This document shows, one piece after another, positions 49,476 to 58,131 of a stretch of DNA of 64,000 bases. Source of the DNA: Mycobacterium sp. MBM (GTDB taxonomy: Bacteria > Actinomycetota > Actinomycetes > Mycobacteriales > Mycobacteriaceae); the NCBI GenBank assembly GCA_021648845.1, contig JAKJHY010000013.1:124001-188000 (forward strand), in the 5' to 3' direction. The notes beneath the pieces were generated by a model, which saw nothing but the letters and a program-made list of their open reading frames with translations, was not told where the DNA came from and made no database searches. The first letter of the stretch is position 1, and each line of letters opens with the position of its first letter. Both the position numbers and the translations under genes were made by a program.

Positions 49476-50258
49476 CTACACGGACAACAACCGATACAGC
49501 CCAATCAATCCCACCGCGACGATGACCGCCCGCAACACACCCGGTGACAGCCGCCGCCCGTAGTGGGCTCCGAGGAAACCGCCGATCAGCGATCCCACCG
49601 CGATCAGGCCGGCCGCCACCCAGCTGATCCGGTCGAACGCCACCACCGTGTAGGCCACCGCGGCGACCACGTTGACCAGCAGTGACAGCAGATTCTTGGC
49701 GGCGTTCATGCGCTGCATATCCTCGGGCAGCAACGCGCCCATCACCGCGACCAACAAGATGCCCTGCGCCGCGGTGAAGTAGCCGCCGTAGACGCCGACG
49801 GCGAACGTGCCCGCCACCAGTGCGGTCATCCGGGCCGCCGACACGTGGTCGACGGCCTGGCCCAGTCCCTCCGCGCGGCGACGCGCCCACGCCTGGATCC
49901 GCGGACCGACCACGACCAACACCAGGGCCAGCACCAGGAGCACCGGGACAACCTGCTGGAACACCTTCTCCGGCAGGTGCAGCAGCAGCCAGGCACCGAG
50001 ACCGGCGCCGAACAGCGAGGCCGGGATCTGCCAGCGCAGCCGACTCCACTGGCCGCGCAGCTCGCGGCGATAGCCCCAGGTGCCCGACACGCCGCCGGCG
50101 ACCAACCCCACCGCGTTGGACATCGTCGCGGTGACCGGTGGGAAGCCGAGTGCCACCAGCGTCGGGAAGGTGATCAGCGTGCCCGACCCGACGATCGCGT
50201 TGATCGCTCCGGCCCCCACCCCGGCCAACGCAATCAGGATCATGTGGGTGGTCGACAC
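49476..50258 (-). CDS. TSUP (TauE/SafE) family membrane transporter
   Basis: A 260-residue TSUP-family transporter, distinct from the one at 48342. Key segments are LAGVGAGAINAIVGSGTLITFPTLVALG near the start and VGVYGGYFTAAQGILLV in the second half; eight helices are likely. A substrate cannot be assigned; the family carries sulfur-containing or organic anions. I chose a GTG at 50258 shortly after the der stop (50287). An ATG at 50243 is the alternative. The gene lies 28 bases downstream of der on the same strand. Confidence 0.87.
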   Translation of the reverse strand: MSTTHMILIALAGVGAGAINAIVGSGTLITFPTLVALGFPPVTATMSNAVGLVAGGVSGTWGYRRELRGQWSRLRWQIPASLFGAGLGAWLLLHLPEKVFQQVVPVLLVLALVLVVVGPRIQAWARRRAEGLGQAVDHVSAARMTALVAGTFAVGVYGGYFTAAQGILLVAVMGALLPEDMQRMNAAKNLLSLLVNVVAAVAYTVVAFDRISWVAAGLIAVGSLIGGFLGAHYGRRLSPGVLRAVIVAVGLIGLYRLLSV

Positions 50259-50286
50259 TGTGGCCACCCTACCCAGGCGGCGGCCG

Positions 50287-51687
50287 CTACTTGCGCGCGG
50301 AGCGCTTCTCCCGGACCCGCACGTTGATCCTGATCGGGCTGCCCTCGAAGCCGAAGGTCTCGCGGAGTTTGCGCTCCAGGAACCGGCGATAACCGGCCTC
50401 CAGGAAGCCACTGGTGAACAACACGAATGTCGGTGGGCGCGAAGCCGCCTGGGTGGCGAACAGGATGCGCGGCTGTTTCCCGCCGCGCACCGGCGGCGGG
50501 GTGGCCGCGACGATCTCCTTGAAGAACGTGTTCAGCCGGCCGGTCGGGATGCGGGTGTCCCAGGACCGCAGCGCGGTTTCCAGGGCGGGCACCAGCTTCT
50601 GAACGGCGCGGCCGGTCTTGGCCGAGATGTTGACCCGCGGCGCCCACTGCACCTGCGCCAGCTCACGGTCGATCTCCTTGTCCAGCAGGTATCGCCGGTC
50701 CTCGTCGACCAGATCCCATTTGTTGAACGCCAGCACCAGCGCGCGGCCGGCCTCGATCACCATGGTCAGGACCCGCTGGTCCTGTTCGGTCAGAGGTTGC
50801 GACCCGTCGATGAGCACCACCACCACCTCGGCGGCATCGATGGCGCTGTGGGTACGCACCGAGGCGTAGAACTCATGCCCGCTGGCCTGGCCGACCTTGC
50901 GCCGAAGACCGGCGGTGTCGATGAAACGCCAAGGCTTGCCGCCCAATTCGATCAGGGAGTCGACCGGGTCCACGGTGGTGCCGGCCACATCGTGCACCAC
51001 CGAGCGTTCGTCCCCGGACAGCCGGTTCAGCAGCGAACTCTTCCCCACGTTCGGTTTACCGACCAGCGCGACGCGACGCGGCCCACCGGGGCCGCCGCCG
51101 ACCTCGGAGGCCTCGGGCAGCTTCTCCAGCACGCTGTCCAGCAGGTCGGCCACACCACGGCCGTGCATGGCGCTGATCGGGTAGGGCTGTCCCAGCCCCA
51201 GCGACCACAGCGTGGCGGCGTCGGATTCCCCGCGTTCGTTGTCAACCTTGTTGGCCGCCAAAAAGACCGGCTTTCCCGAACGCTGCAGGCGTTTGGCGGC
51301 GGCCTCGTCGGCGGACGTCGCGCCCACCACGGCGTCGACCACCATCACGATGGCGTCGGCGGTCTGCATCGCGACGGTTGCCTGCTCGGCGACCTTCTGC
51401 TGCAAGCCCTTGGCGTCGGGTTCCCACCCTCCGGTGTCCTGCACGACGAACCGGCGGCCCAGATAGTTCGCGTCATAGGAGACCCGGTCCCGGGTCACCC
51501 CCGGGATGTCCTGCACGACGGCCTCGCGGCGGCCGAGGATGCGATTGACCAGTGTCGACTTTCCGACGTTGGGACGGCCCACCACCGCGAGAACCGGCGG
51601 CGCCGCATAGTTCTCCTCTACGTCGCCGTCGTCGAATGCGCCTTCTTCCCAGTCGCTTTCGTCGTACCAGGTGCCGTCCTCGCTCAT
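50287..51687 (-). CDS. der: Ribosome biogenesis GTPase Der (EngA)
   Basis: A 466-residue double-GTPase needed for 50S ribosome assembly. GTPase 1 (about 30-190) shows GRPNVGKST, DTGGWE and NKVD. GTPase 2 (about 205-375) shows GKPNVGKSS, DTAGLR and NKWD. A KH-like C-terminal domain follows and ends with the basic tail REKRSARK. An acidic N-terminal extension of about 30 residues is typical of actinobacteria. The start overlaps the cmk stop by 4 bases. Confidence 0.97.
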   Translation of the reverse strand: MSEDGTWYDESDWEEGAFDDGDVEENYAAPPVLAVVGRPNVGKSTLVNRILGRREAVVQDIPGVTRDRVSYDANYLGRRFVVQDTGGWEPDAKGLQQKVAEQATVAMQTADAIVMVVDAVVGATSADEAAAKRLQRSGKPVFLAANKVDNERGESDAATLWSLGLGQPYPISAMHGRGVADLLDSVLEKLPEASEVGGGPGGPRRVALVGKPNVGKSSLLNRLSGDERSVVHDVAGTTVDPVDSLIELGGKPWRFIDTAGLRRKVGQASGHEFYASVRTHSAIDAAEVVVVLIDGSQPLTEQDQRVLTMVIEAGRALVLAFNKWDLVDEDRRYLLDKEIDRELAQVQWAPRVNISAKTGRAVQKLVPALETALRSWDTRIPTGRLNTFFKEIVAATPPPVRGGKQPRILFATQAASRPPTFVLFTSGFLEAGYRRFLERKLRETFGFEGSPIRINVRVREKRSARK

Positions 51688-52370
51688 CGGTGTGCCCCGG
51701 CGGTCTGCTGTACCAGTTCCTGCAGGTGGGCAATCACTTGCGCCTCGCTCATATCGCTGGTGTCGACGATCACCGCATCGTCGGCCGGCCGCAGCGGCGA
51801 CACCGCGCGCGTCGAGTCCAGATGATCGCGACGCTTCACATCGGCCAGCACCGCCTCGTAGGCGTCGTCGATACCACCGGCGATGTTCTGTGCGTTACGC
51901 CGCTGCGCACGCACCTCCGGCGATGCGGTCAGAAAGATCTTGACATCGGCATCGGGCAGCACGACGGTGCCGATATCGCGACCCTCGACCACCACACCGC
52001 CGTCGCCGGCCGCCAGCTCGCGCTGCAACCGCACCAGCTGGGCGCGCACCGCGGGCACCGCGGACACCGCGGACACCGCGCGAGTCACGGCATCACCGCG
52101 AATCTCCGACGACACGTCCTCGCCGGCCAGGTAGGCCTGGTCCACGTCGGGGTCGTATCCGACGGCCAGGTCCACGTCGCGGGCGACATCGGCCACCCGC
52201 TGGGCGTCGTCGAGGTCCACCCCCGCGCGCAGCACCGCGAGTGTGACGATGCGATACATGGACCCGGTATTGAGGTAGCGCAGACCCATGGCACGCGCCA
52301 AACCTCTGGATACCGAAGACTTCCCGGTTCCTGCCGGCCCGTCCAAAGCGATCGTCAACACAGCACTCAC
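51684..52370 (-). CDS. cmk: Cytidylate kinase
   Basis: A 228-residue (d)CMP kinase. The P-loop is LDGPAGTGKSS near the N-terminus, followed by GLRYLNTGSMYR, VVVEGRDIGTVVLPDADVK and a Tyr/Arg-rich lid region (RAQRRNAQ). It phosphorylates CMP and dCMP for nucleotide synthesis. It is coupled to rluB (ATGA overlap at 52367-52370) and to der, the order known from M. tuberculosis Rv1711-Rv1713. Confidence 0.97.
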   Translation of the reverse strand: MSAVLTIALDGPAGTGKSSVSRGLARAMGLRYLNTGSMYRIVTLAVLRAGVDLDDAQRVADVARDVDLAVGYDPDVDQAYLAGEDVSSEIRGDAVTRAVSAVSAVPAVRAQLVRLQRELAAGDGGVVVEGRDIGTVVLPDADVKIFLTASPEVRAQRRNAQNIAGGIDDAYEAVLADVKRRDHLDSTRAVSPLRPADDAVIVDTSDMSEAQVIAHLQELVQQTAGAHR

Positions 52371-53110
52371 ATTCCCACCGCCTGATACAGCTCGCCGATC
52401 TCCTTGCGGGTCAAGGCCCGGATGTTGCCGGGCCGGGTGTCGCCCAGCTCCACCGTTCCGATACTGGTACGCACCAGGCTCTCGACCGGGAAGCCCACCG
52501 AGGCCAGCAGACGGCGCACGAGACGTTTGCGGCCCTCGTGCAACGTGACCTTCACCAGCGACTTGCCCGGCAAGGTGTCCACGACCGCGAAATCGTCGAG
52601 GGCGATCGGCCCATCGTCGAGTTCGACTCCGGCGCGCAACTTCTTGCCGAGCCCGCGCGGCACCGAACCCACCACCGTGGCCAGATAGGTCTTGGGCACC
52701 TCATAGGAGGGGTGCATCAAGCGGTGGGCCAGTTCGCCGTCATTGGTCAGCAACAACAAACCCTCGGTGTCGGCGTCCAGACGCCCGACGTGGAACAGGT
52801 TCTTGTTCCCGCGCACCCGGTGCTGCACCAGGTCCCCCACGCACGGGCGGCCCCGGTCATCGGACATCGTGGAGTGCATTCCGCGTTCCTTGTTGATCGC
52901 CAGATACACCAGGGTGTCATCGAGCTGCACCTTGACGCCGTCCACCCGGATCTCGGAGTTCTCGGTGTCCACCCGGGTGCCCAGCTCGGTGACGATCCGG
53001 CCGTCCACCTCGACACGCCCGTCCAGGATCATCCGCTCCGCCACCCGGCGAGAGGCAATTCCCGCCTGTGACAACACTTTCTGTAACCGAACACCATCCG
53101 GCTCGACCAT
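52367..53110 (-). CDS. rluB: 23S rRNA pseudouridine synthase (RsuA/RluB family)
   Basis: A 247-residue pseudouridine synthase. It has an S4 RNA-binding domain (VRLQKVLSQAGIASRRVAERMI) and the catalytic domain with the family Asp in HVGRLDADTEGLLLLTNDGELAHRLMHP. It should modify helix 89 region uridines of 23S rRNA, by family analogy. The ATG at 53110 lies 1 base after the scpB stop. An open frame continues upstream but overlaps scpB. Confidence 0.93.
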   Translation of the reverse strand: MVEPDGVRLQKVLSQAGIASRRVAERMILDGRVEVDGRIVTELGTRVDTENSEIRVDGVKVQLDDTLVYLAINKERGMHSTMSDDRGRPCVGDLVQHRVRGNKNLFHVGRLDADTEGLLLLTNDGELAHRLMHPSYEVPKTYLATVVGSVPRGLGKKLRAGVELDDGPIALDDFAVVDTLPGKSLVKVTLHEGRKRLVRRLLASVGFPVESLVRTSIGTVELGDTRPGNIRALTRKEIGELYQAVGM

Positions 53111-53111
53111 G

Positions 53112-53846
53112 TCAGTCCTTGTCCACATCGAAACCCGACGGCGTGCCGGGTGCAGCGGGCGAACCGTCGAGCTTGGCGAAACGCGGTTCGGCGCTGAGGT
53201 TTTCACTCAGGTCATCGATGACGTCGACATCGGGCAACAGGGGCGCGATATCGGGGAGATCAGCCAGCGAGGACAGTCCGAGCCGCTCCAGAAACAGCTC
53301 GGTGGTGGCGAAAGTGACGGCGCCACTGTCCGAATCGGTACCCGCTTCGGTGATCAGGCCACGGGCGACCAGGGTACGCACGACTGCGTCGACGTTGACA
53401 CCGCGCACGGCACTGACCCGGGCCCGCGTCACGGGCTGGCGGTAGGCCACCACGGCCAGCGTCTCCAATGCCGCGCGGGTCAGCTTGGAGCGCGCACCGT
53501 CGAGCAGCAGCCGCTCCACGTACGGGGCGTAGCGGGCGCGGGTGTACATCCGCCACCCGCCACCGGCCTCGCGCAGATCGATACCGCTGCCGCGTTCGGT
53601 GAGCTCGGCGGCCAGTTCGGTCAGGGTGGCCGCCACCCGGTCCTCGGAGGTGTCGGTGGCCGAGGCCAGCGCCTCGACCGTCACCGGGGTGTCCACCACC
53701 AGCAGCAGCGCCTCGATGACCGAGCGGAACTCGGCGTCGTCGAGGGACTCGGCCACCGGCTCCGCGGCGTCCTCGGAGACCTCTTCGGCGCCCGGTTCCG
53801 GGGCCGGGTCGACACCCGGCTCGGTATCGGTCACATGGTCGGTCAT
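53112..53846 (-). CDS. scpB: Segregation and condensation protein B
   Basis: A 244-residue ScpB subunit of the SMC-ScpAB complex, which compacts and segregates chromosomes. Two winged-helix domains are visible: EFRSVIEALLLVVDTPVTVEALA and SKLTRAALETLAVVAYRQPVTRARVSAVRGVNVDAVVRTLVARGLI. An acidic N-terminal extension (about 1-35) and a C-terminal tail are actinobacterial traits. Its ATG overlaps the scpA stop by one base (TGATG). Confidence 0.95.
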   Translation of the reverse strand: MTDHVTDTEPGVDPAPEPGAEEVSEDAAEPVAESLDDAEFRSVIEALLLVVDTPVTVEALASATDTSEDRVAATLTELAAELTERGSGIDLREAGGGWRMYTRARYAPYVERLLLDGARSKLTRAALETLAVVAYRQPVTRARVSAVRGVNVDAVVRTLVARGLITEAGTDSDSGAVTFATTELFLERLGLSSLADLPDIAPLLPDVDVIDDLSENLSAEPRFAKLDGSPAAPGTPSGFDVDKD

Positions 53847-54667
53847 CAGTCTTCTTCCACTGCGGCTGCTAGGTGTTCGTTGGTTGGCCGATCTCCGGTC
53901 CACGAAACCTGGAGCACACCAAGCGGTTCTACTTGCTCGAATGCTACCGCCCTGGCCCGGTACAGCTCCAATAGCGCCAGGAACCGGCCGACGATCTCCA
54001 TCGACCCCGCACAGTCGGCGACCAGCTCGGAGAACGACGCCCACTGCCCGACGCCGCGGGCCTCCAGCAACCCCATCAAGCGTTTGGCCTGTTCGGGAAC
54101 CGAGACGGGCTGGATGTGCAGGTGGTCCAGGCGCACCGTCGGGACCGGACGCGGGGTGAAGGCGGTCGCCGCGATCTGGGCGAACCGGTCGGCGTCCACA
54201 CCCAGCATGACCTCGGGTAACAGCTGTTCGAACTGCGGTTCCAGCGAAACCGCGCGCGGGTAGCTGCGCAGTGCGGCGGCTTCCAGTTCGGCGAACATCT
54301 CGGCGACGTGCTTGAACGCGCGGTACTGCAGCAGCCGCGCGAACAGCAGGTCGCGCACTTCCAGTAACGCCAGATCCTCTTCGTCGTGCACCTCGCCGGC
54401 GGGTAACAGCCGGGCCGCCTTCAGATCCAGCAGTGTGGCGGCAATCACCAGGAACGCCGTCGTCTCGTCGAGCTCGAGGTGGCGGCCGATCTCCTTGGTG
54501 TAGGCGATGAACTCGTCGGTCACCTGATGCAGGGCGACCTCGGTGACATCGAGGCGGTGCCCGAAGATCAGCTGCAACAGCAGATCGAAGGGGCCCTCGA
54601 AGTTGCTCAGCCGAACCTGGAAACCCTGAACAGCGTCCGGAGCGTCGGGAGCAGCCGCCTCGCTCAC
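53846..54667 (-). CDS. scpA: Segregation and condensation protein A
   Basis: A 273-residue kleisin subunit of the SMC-ScpAB complex. The N-terminal SMC-binding part reads FQVRLSNFEGPFDLLLQLIFGHRLDVTEVALHQVTDEFI and the C-terminal winged helix contains FLALLELYRARAVAFEQVEPLGVLQVSW. The GTG at 54667 follows directly on a triple 65-bp repeat whose units each end in the same GTGAGCGAGGC sequence, so scpA translation may be coupled to parA through the repeat minicistrons. Confidence 0.95.
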   Translation of the reverse strand: MSEAAAPDAPDAVQGFQVRLSNFEGPFDLLLQLIFGHRLDVTEVALHQVTDEFIAYTKEIGRHLELDETTAFLVIAATLLDLKAARLLPAGEVHDEEDLALLEVRDLLFARLLQYRAFKHVAEMFAELEAAALRSYPRAVSLEPQFEQLLPEVMLGVDADRFAQIAATAFTPRPVPTVRLDHLHIQPVSVPEQAKRLMGLLEARGVGQWASFSELVADCAGSMEIVGRFLALLELYRARAVAFEQVEPLGVLQVSWTGDRPTNEHLAAAVEED

Positions 54668-54862
54668 GTGATTGCCTCGCAGGCTCGGCTCTCCCGTGAC
54701 CATCTATGGTTCGCTCCGCAAGCCTCGCTCACGTGATTGCCTCGCAGGCTCGGCTCTCCCGTGACCATCTATCGTTCGCTCCGCAAGCCTCGCTCACGTG
54801 ATTGCCTCGCAGGCTCGGCTCTCCCGTGACCATCTATGGTTCGCTCCGCAAGCCTCGCTCAC
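54668..54862 (-). repeat. MIRU-like tandem repeat, three 65-bp units
   Basis: Three units (54862-54798, 54797-54733, 54732-54668 on the minus strand) are identical apart from at least one base (c/g at 54773 region). Each unit begins with GTG AGC GAG and encodes a 22-residue peptide whose TGA overlaps the GTG of the next unit. The chain begins within the parA stop and ends at the scpA start. Mycobacterial interspersed repetitive units are known for such overlapping start/stop ends. Copy number probably varies between strains. Confidence 0.85.
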
Positions 54863-55719
54863 GACCCGAACCGGGCGATGACTTCGCGGGCCAACGATCG
54901 GTAGGCCAGGGCACCAGTGGATTTCGGCGCCCAACTGGTGATCGGCTCGCCCGCCACACTGGTTTCCGGGAACCGCACGGTCCGGGTGATGACGGTGTCG
55001 AACACCAGATCGCCGAACCGCTCGACCACCCGGGCCATCACCTCCCGGGCATTGACGGTGCGATGGTCGAACCGGGTGACCAGGATGCCGCTGATCTCCA
55101 GCTTGGGGTTGAGCCGGTCCTTCACCTTCTCGACGGTGTCGGTGAGCAACGCCAACCCGCGCAGCGAGAAGTACTCGCATTCGGTCGGGATGATCACGCC
55201 ATCGGCGCAGGCCAAGCCGTTGACGGTGAGCAGGCCGAGTGACGGCTGGCAATCGATGAGCACATAGTCATACCGATCCAGTACGGGATAGAGCGCACGG
55301 GCCAGCGACTGCTCCCGGCCCACCTCGTTGACCAGCTGGATCTCCGCCGCCGACAGGTCGATATTGCTGGGCACCAGATCCAGCCCGGGCACCCGGGTGT
55401 TGATGATCACCTGGTCGATCGACACCCGCGGCTCGACCAGCAGGTTGTGCACGGTGTGCTCGAGGTCGTAGTGCGGCACCCCGAGCCCGGCGGACAACGC
55501 GCCCTGTGGGTCCAGGTCCACCAGAAGCACCCGACGGCCGTATTCGGCCAGGCTGGCGCCCAGATTGATGGTCGACGTGGTTTTGCCGACCCCGCCCTTC
55601 TGGTTGCACATGGCGATCACCTTGGCGGGACCATGCACGCTGCGCGGGCGGGGTTCGGGGATATCGCGCGGCGGCCGCCCGGTGAGGCCGATCTCGGGGG
55701 CAGTTTCGTCTTCGCTCAT
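54859..55719 (-). CDS. ParA/Soj-like partition ATPase
   Basis: A 286-residue ParA-type Walker ATPase, homologous by position to M. tuberculosis Rv1708. The deviant Walker A is KGGVGKTTS, with DLDPQGALSAGLG and LIDCQPSLGLLT following. A Pro-rich N-terminal segment (about 1-30) precedes the fold. Acting beside scpA and scpB, it is thought to serve chromosome segregation, apart from the main parAB locus. Its stop codon starts the repeat chain. Confidence 0.92.
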   Translation of the reverse strand: MSEDETAPEIGLTGRPPRDIPEPRPRSVHGPAKVIAMCNQKGGVGKTTSTINLGASLAEYGRRVLLVDLDPQGALSAGLGVPHYDLEHTVHNLLVEPRVSIDQVIINTRVPGLDLVPSNIDLSAAEIQLVNEVGREQSLARALYPVLDRYDYVLIDCQPSLGLLTVNGLACADGVIIPTECEYFSLRGLALLTDTVEKVKDRLNPKLEISGILVTRFDHRTVNAREVMARVVERFGDLVFDTVITRTVRFPETSVAGEPITSWAPKSTGALAYRSLAREVIARFGS

Positions 55720-55827
55720 GCAGCAGCCACGCAGATCCGGCGGCCCTCATCCATGGCGAACATCGCAGCAGAGTCTAGCTGCGGATAACGGTCCGGTACC
55801 GCAGACCCGCTGGCTAATCTCGCAGGT

Positions 55828-56571
55828 ATGGGACTGACCAGACGGTTGCCGTTCCTGCGCTGGTCCTTCCTGCGGCTCGCGTGGGGCGCCCGCAACATCA
55901 CCCGCACCGGCCAGATCGGAGATGGACGGGAGGCGGCCGCCGCCGACTTCGTGGAGGCTCAGGCCCGCCCCGGCGATATCGACGACGTGATCGCCGCCAT
56001 CGACCGCTTCGCCTACGAGCACTCTTACCTGATCAACGTCGGCGACGAAAAGGGTCTGCTGTTGGACGCCGCGGTGCAGCGGGCCTGCCCGGCCACCGCG
56101 CTCGAGCTGGGCACCTATTGCGGCTACGGGGCGCTGCGCATCGCCCGGGCCGCTCCGCAGGCGCAGGTGTTCTCGGTCGAACTGTCGGCGGCCAACGCCG
56201 AGGTAGCCCGCCGGATCTGGCGGCACGCCGGGGTCGCAGACCGGGTGCACTGCGTCGTGGGCACCATTGGTGACGGCGGCGCCACGCTGGACGCGCTGGG
56301 GTTCGGCCCTGGTCAGCTGGACTTCCTGTTCATCGACCACGACAAGGACGCCTATCTGCCCGATCTGCAGGCAATCCTGGACCGAGGCTGGCTGCGGCCG
56401 GGGTCGGTGGTCGTCGCCGACAACGTCGGGCTGCCCGGCGCCCCGCGCTACCGCGCCTACATGAGCGACCACGAGGGCTCAGACTGGCGGACCGTCGAGC
56501 ACAGGACGCACGCCGAGTACCAGACGCTGCTGACCGATCTGGTGCTCGAGTCGGACTACCTCGGCGGTTAG
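55828..56571 (+). CDS. Catechol O-methyltransferase-like SAM-dependent methyltransferase
   Basis: A 247-residue class I SAM methyltransferase resembling mammalian COMT and M. tuberculosis Rv1703c. Motifs: GDEKGLLLD, ALELGTYCGYGALR (SAM site), VFSVELS and the metal-binding FIDHDKDAY, then VVVADNV. It would methylate a diphenol using Mg2+ and SAM; its natural substrate is unknown. It is divergent from parA and converges on xerD with a 4-base overlap. Confidence 0.9.
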   Translation: MGLTRRLPFLRWSFLRLAWGARNITRTGQIGDGREAAAADFVEAQARPGDIDDVIAAIDRFAYEHSYLINVGDEKGLLLDAAVQRACPATALELGTYCGYGALRIARAAPQAQVFSVELSAANAEVARRIWRHAGVADRVHCVVGTIGDGGATLDALGFGPGQLDFLFIDHDKDAYLPDLQAILDRGWLRPGSVVVADNVGLPGAPRYRAYMSDHEGSDWRTVEHRTHAEYQTLLTDLVLESDYLGG

Positions 56572-57515
56572 CGTGCCCGCGGATGGGCCCCGGCCCATAC
56601 CTCGCGCAGCGCACTGACGGTCACCATGGTGTATATCTGCGTGGTGGTCACCGACGCGTGCCCCAGCAGTTCCTGCACGACGCGCACATCGGCACCGCCC
56701 TCAAGCAGATGGGTGGCGAACGAATGCCGCATGGTGTGCGGCGAGACGTCCGCGGCGATCCCGGCCGCGGCGGCCGCGTCCTGGAGCACCTGCCAGGCGC
56801 TCTGCCGGGACAACCTGCCGCCGCGGGCGTTGAGGAAGATGCCGGGCACGCCCTTGCCGCGGCGCGCCAGCTCCGGGCGCCCCCGCACCAGGTAGTTCTC
56901 CAGCGCGCTGACGGCGGGCCTGCCGATCGGCACCAGCCGCTGCTTGCCGCCCTTGCCCCGCAGCAGCACCGAACGCGACTGGGTGTCGACATCGTCGATG
57001 TCCAGCCCGACCGCCTCGGAGATCCGGGCACCGGTCGAGTACAGGACCTCCAGCAGCGCCCGGTTACGGAGCGTCAGCGGGCCGTCGGATTCACGATCGC
57101 CCCCGGCGGCCTCCAGCAGCGCGACCACCTCATCGAGGGTGAGGCTCTTGGGCAGCCGTCGGCTCGGCGTCGGCGGTTTGACCGCGCGGGCCACGTCGAT
57201 CTCGACCACCCCCTCGGCGGTCAAGAACCGGTGCAGACCGCGCACTGCGACCAATGTGCGCGCCGCCGACACCGCCGACAACGCCGTGGCACCGTTGTCG
57301 GGGTCGCCCTTGCGCAAGGCCACCAGGAAGTCGCTGACATCGGTCTCACCGACCGCACGCAGGTCCGCGATCCCGCGACCGGCGAGGTGTTCGGCGTAGC
57401 GGCGCAGGTCACGCCGATACGAACTCAGGGTGTTGGCCGCGACGCCGCGCTCGATGGCCAGATGATCCAGATAGCCCTGAATCTGCTCGTCGAGTATCCC
57501 GGTCGCGGTCGCCAT
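56568..57515 (-). CDS. xerD: Site-specific tyrosine recombinase XerD
   Basis: A 315-residue recombinase that, with XerC, resolves chromosome dimers at dif. Core-binding domain: GYLDHLAIERGVAANTLSSYRRDLRRYAEHL. Catalytic residues: Arg in STGARISEAVGLDIDD, Lys in RGKGGKQRLVPIG, HTMRHSFATHLLEGGADVR, LLGHASVTTTQIYTMV. All match XerD. The ATG at 57515 is 1 base after the NUDIX stop. It is core chromosome and not related to the island integrase. Confidence 0.95.
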   Translation of the reverse strand: MATATGILDEQIQGYLDHLAIERGVAANTLSSYRRDLRRYAEHLAGRGIADLRAVGETDVSDFLVALRKGDPDNGATALSAVSAARTLVAVRGLHRFLTAEGVVEIDVARAVKPPTPSRRLPKSLTLDEVVALLEAAGGDRESDGPLTLRNRALLEVLYSTGARISEAVGLDIDDVDTQSRSVLLRGKGGKQRLVPIGRPAVSALENYLVRGRPELARRGKGVPGIFLNARGGRLSRQSAWQVLQDAAAAAGIAADVSPHTMRHSFATHLLEGGADVRVVQELLGHASVTTTQIYTMVTVSALREVWAGAHPRAR

Positions 57516-57516
57516 C

Positions 57517-58131
57517 TCAGTCCTGTCGGGCAGCGAACGCGTGCGGTCGGTCCGTCCACGGGCTGTCCACCGACCGCAGTGCCGACCGGTCGGTCGCCGC
57601 GTGCGCGGCCAGAATCCCGGCCACCGCAATCGAATTGACGATCTCCCCGGCCAGTACGCGCGCTACGGCTTCGCCGAGGGGCAGCCAGTCCACGGTCAGG
57701 TCGGCTTCCTCATGTTCGGCCTCGGGCCGCCCGATCTCGGAAAGCCCGGTGGCCAGGAACACCCGTATGCTCTCGTCGCTGAAACCGGGCGATGACACGA
57801 TATCGACCAGTACCGCCCAGTTGTCGGCGGCCAGGCCCGCCTCCTCGTGCAGTTCCCGGGCGGCGGTCAGCACCGGCTCTTCGCCCTCCACATCGAGCAG
57901 GCCGGCAGGAATCTCCCACAGCCGGCGCCGCACCGGGTGGCGGTACTGGTACACCATGGCCACCCGATCCCGGTCGTCGAGTGCGACAACGGCCACCGCT
58001 CCGAAATGCTCGACCACCTCACGGCGTGCCACGACCCCGCCGGGCATCTGCACGTCATCGACCCGCAGCGCGAGAATCTTTCCCGCGTAGACGGTCTGGG
58101 CAGACCGGGTGGCGAAATCGTGTTCAGCCAC
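57517..58131 (-). CDS. NUDIX hydrolase, ADP-ribose pyrophosphatase type
   Basis: A 204-residue NUDIX enzyme corresponding by position to M. tuberculosis Rv1700. The NUDIX box is present as GEEPVLTAARELHEEAGL, after the typical YQYRHPVRRRLWEIPAGL strand-loop of ADP-ribose pyrophosphatases. It would hydrolyse ADP-ribose to AMP and ribose phosphate. The GTG start at 58131 overlaps the pyrG stop by 8 bases, so the two are coupled. Confidence 0.93.
   Translation of the reverse strand: MAEHDFATRSAQTVYAGKILALRVDDVQMPGGVVARREVVEHFGAVAVVALDDRDRVAMVYQYRHPVRRRLWEIPAGLLDVEGEEPVLTAARELHEEAGLAADNWAVLVDIVSSPGFSDESIRVFLATGLSEIGRPEAEHEEADLTVDWLPLGEAVARVLAGEIVNSIAVAGILAAHAATDRSALRSVDSPWTDRPHAFAARQD

Noticed and set aside
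54668..54862. Regular repeats as a CRISPR array
   Set aside because: The 65-bp units are contiguous with no unique spacers and carry start/stop overlaps, so this is a MIRU-like tandem repeat.
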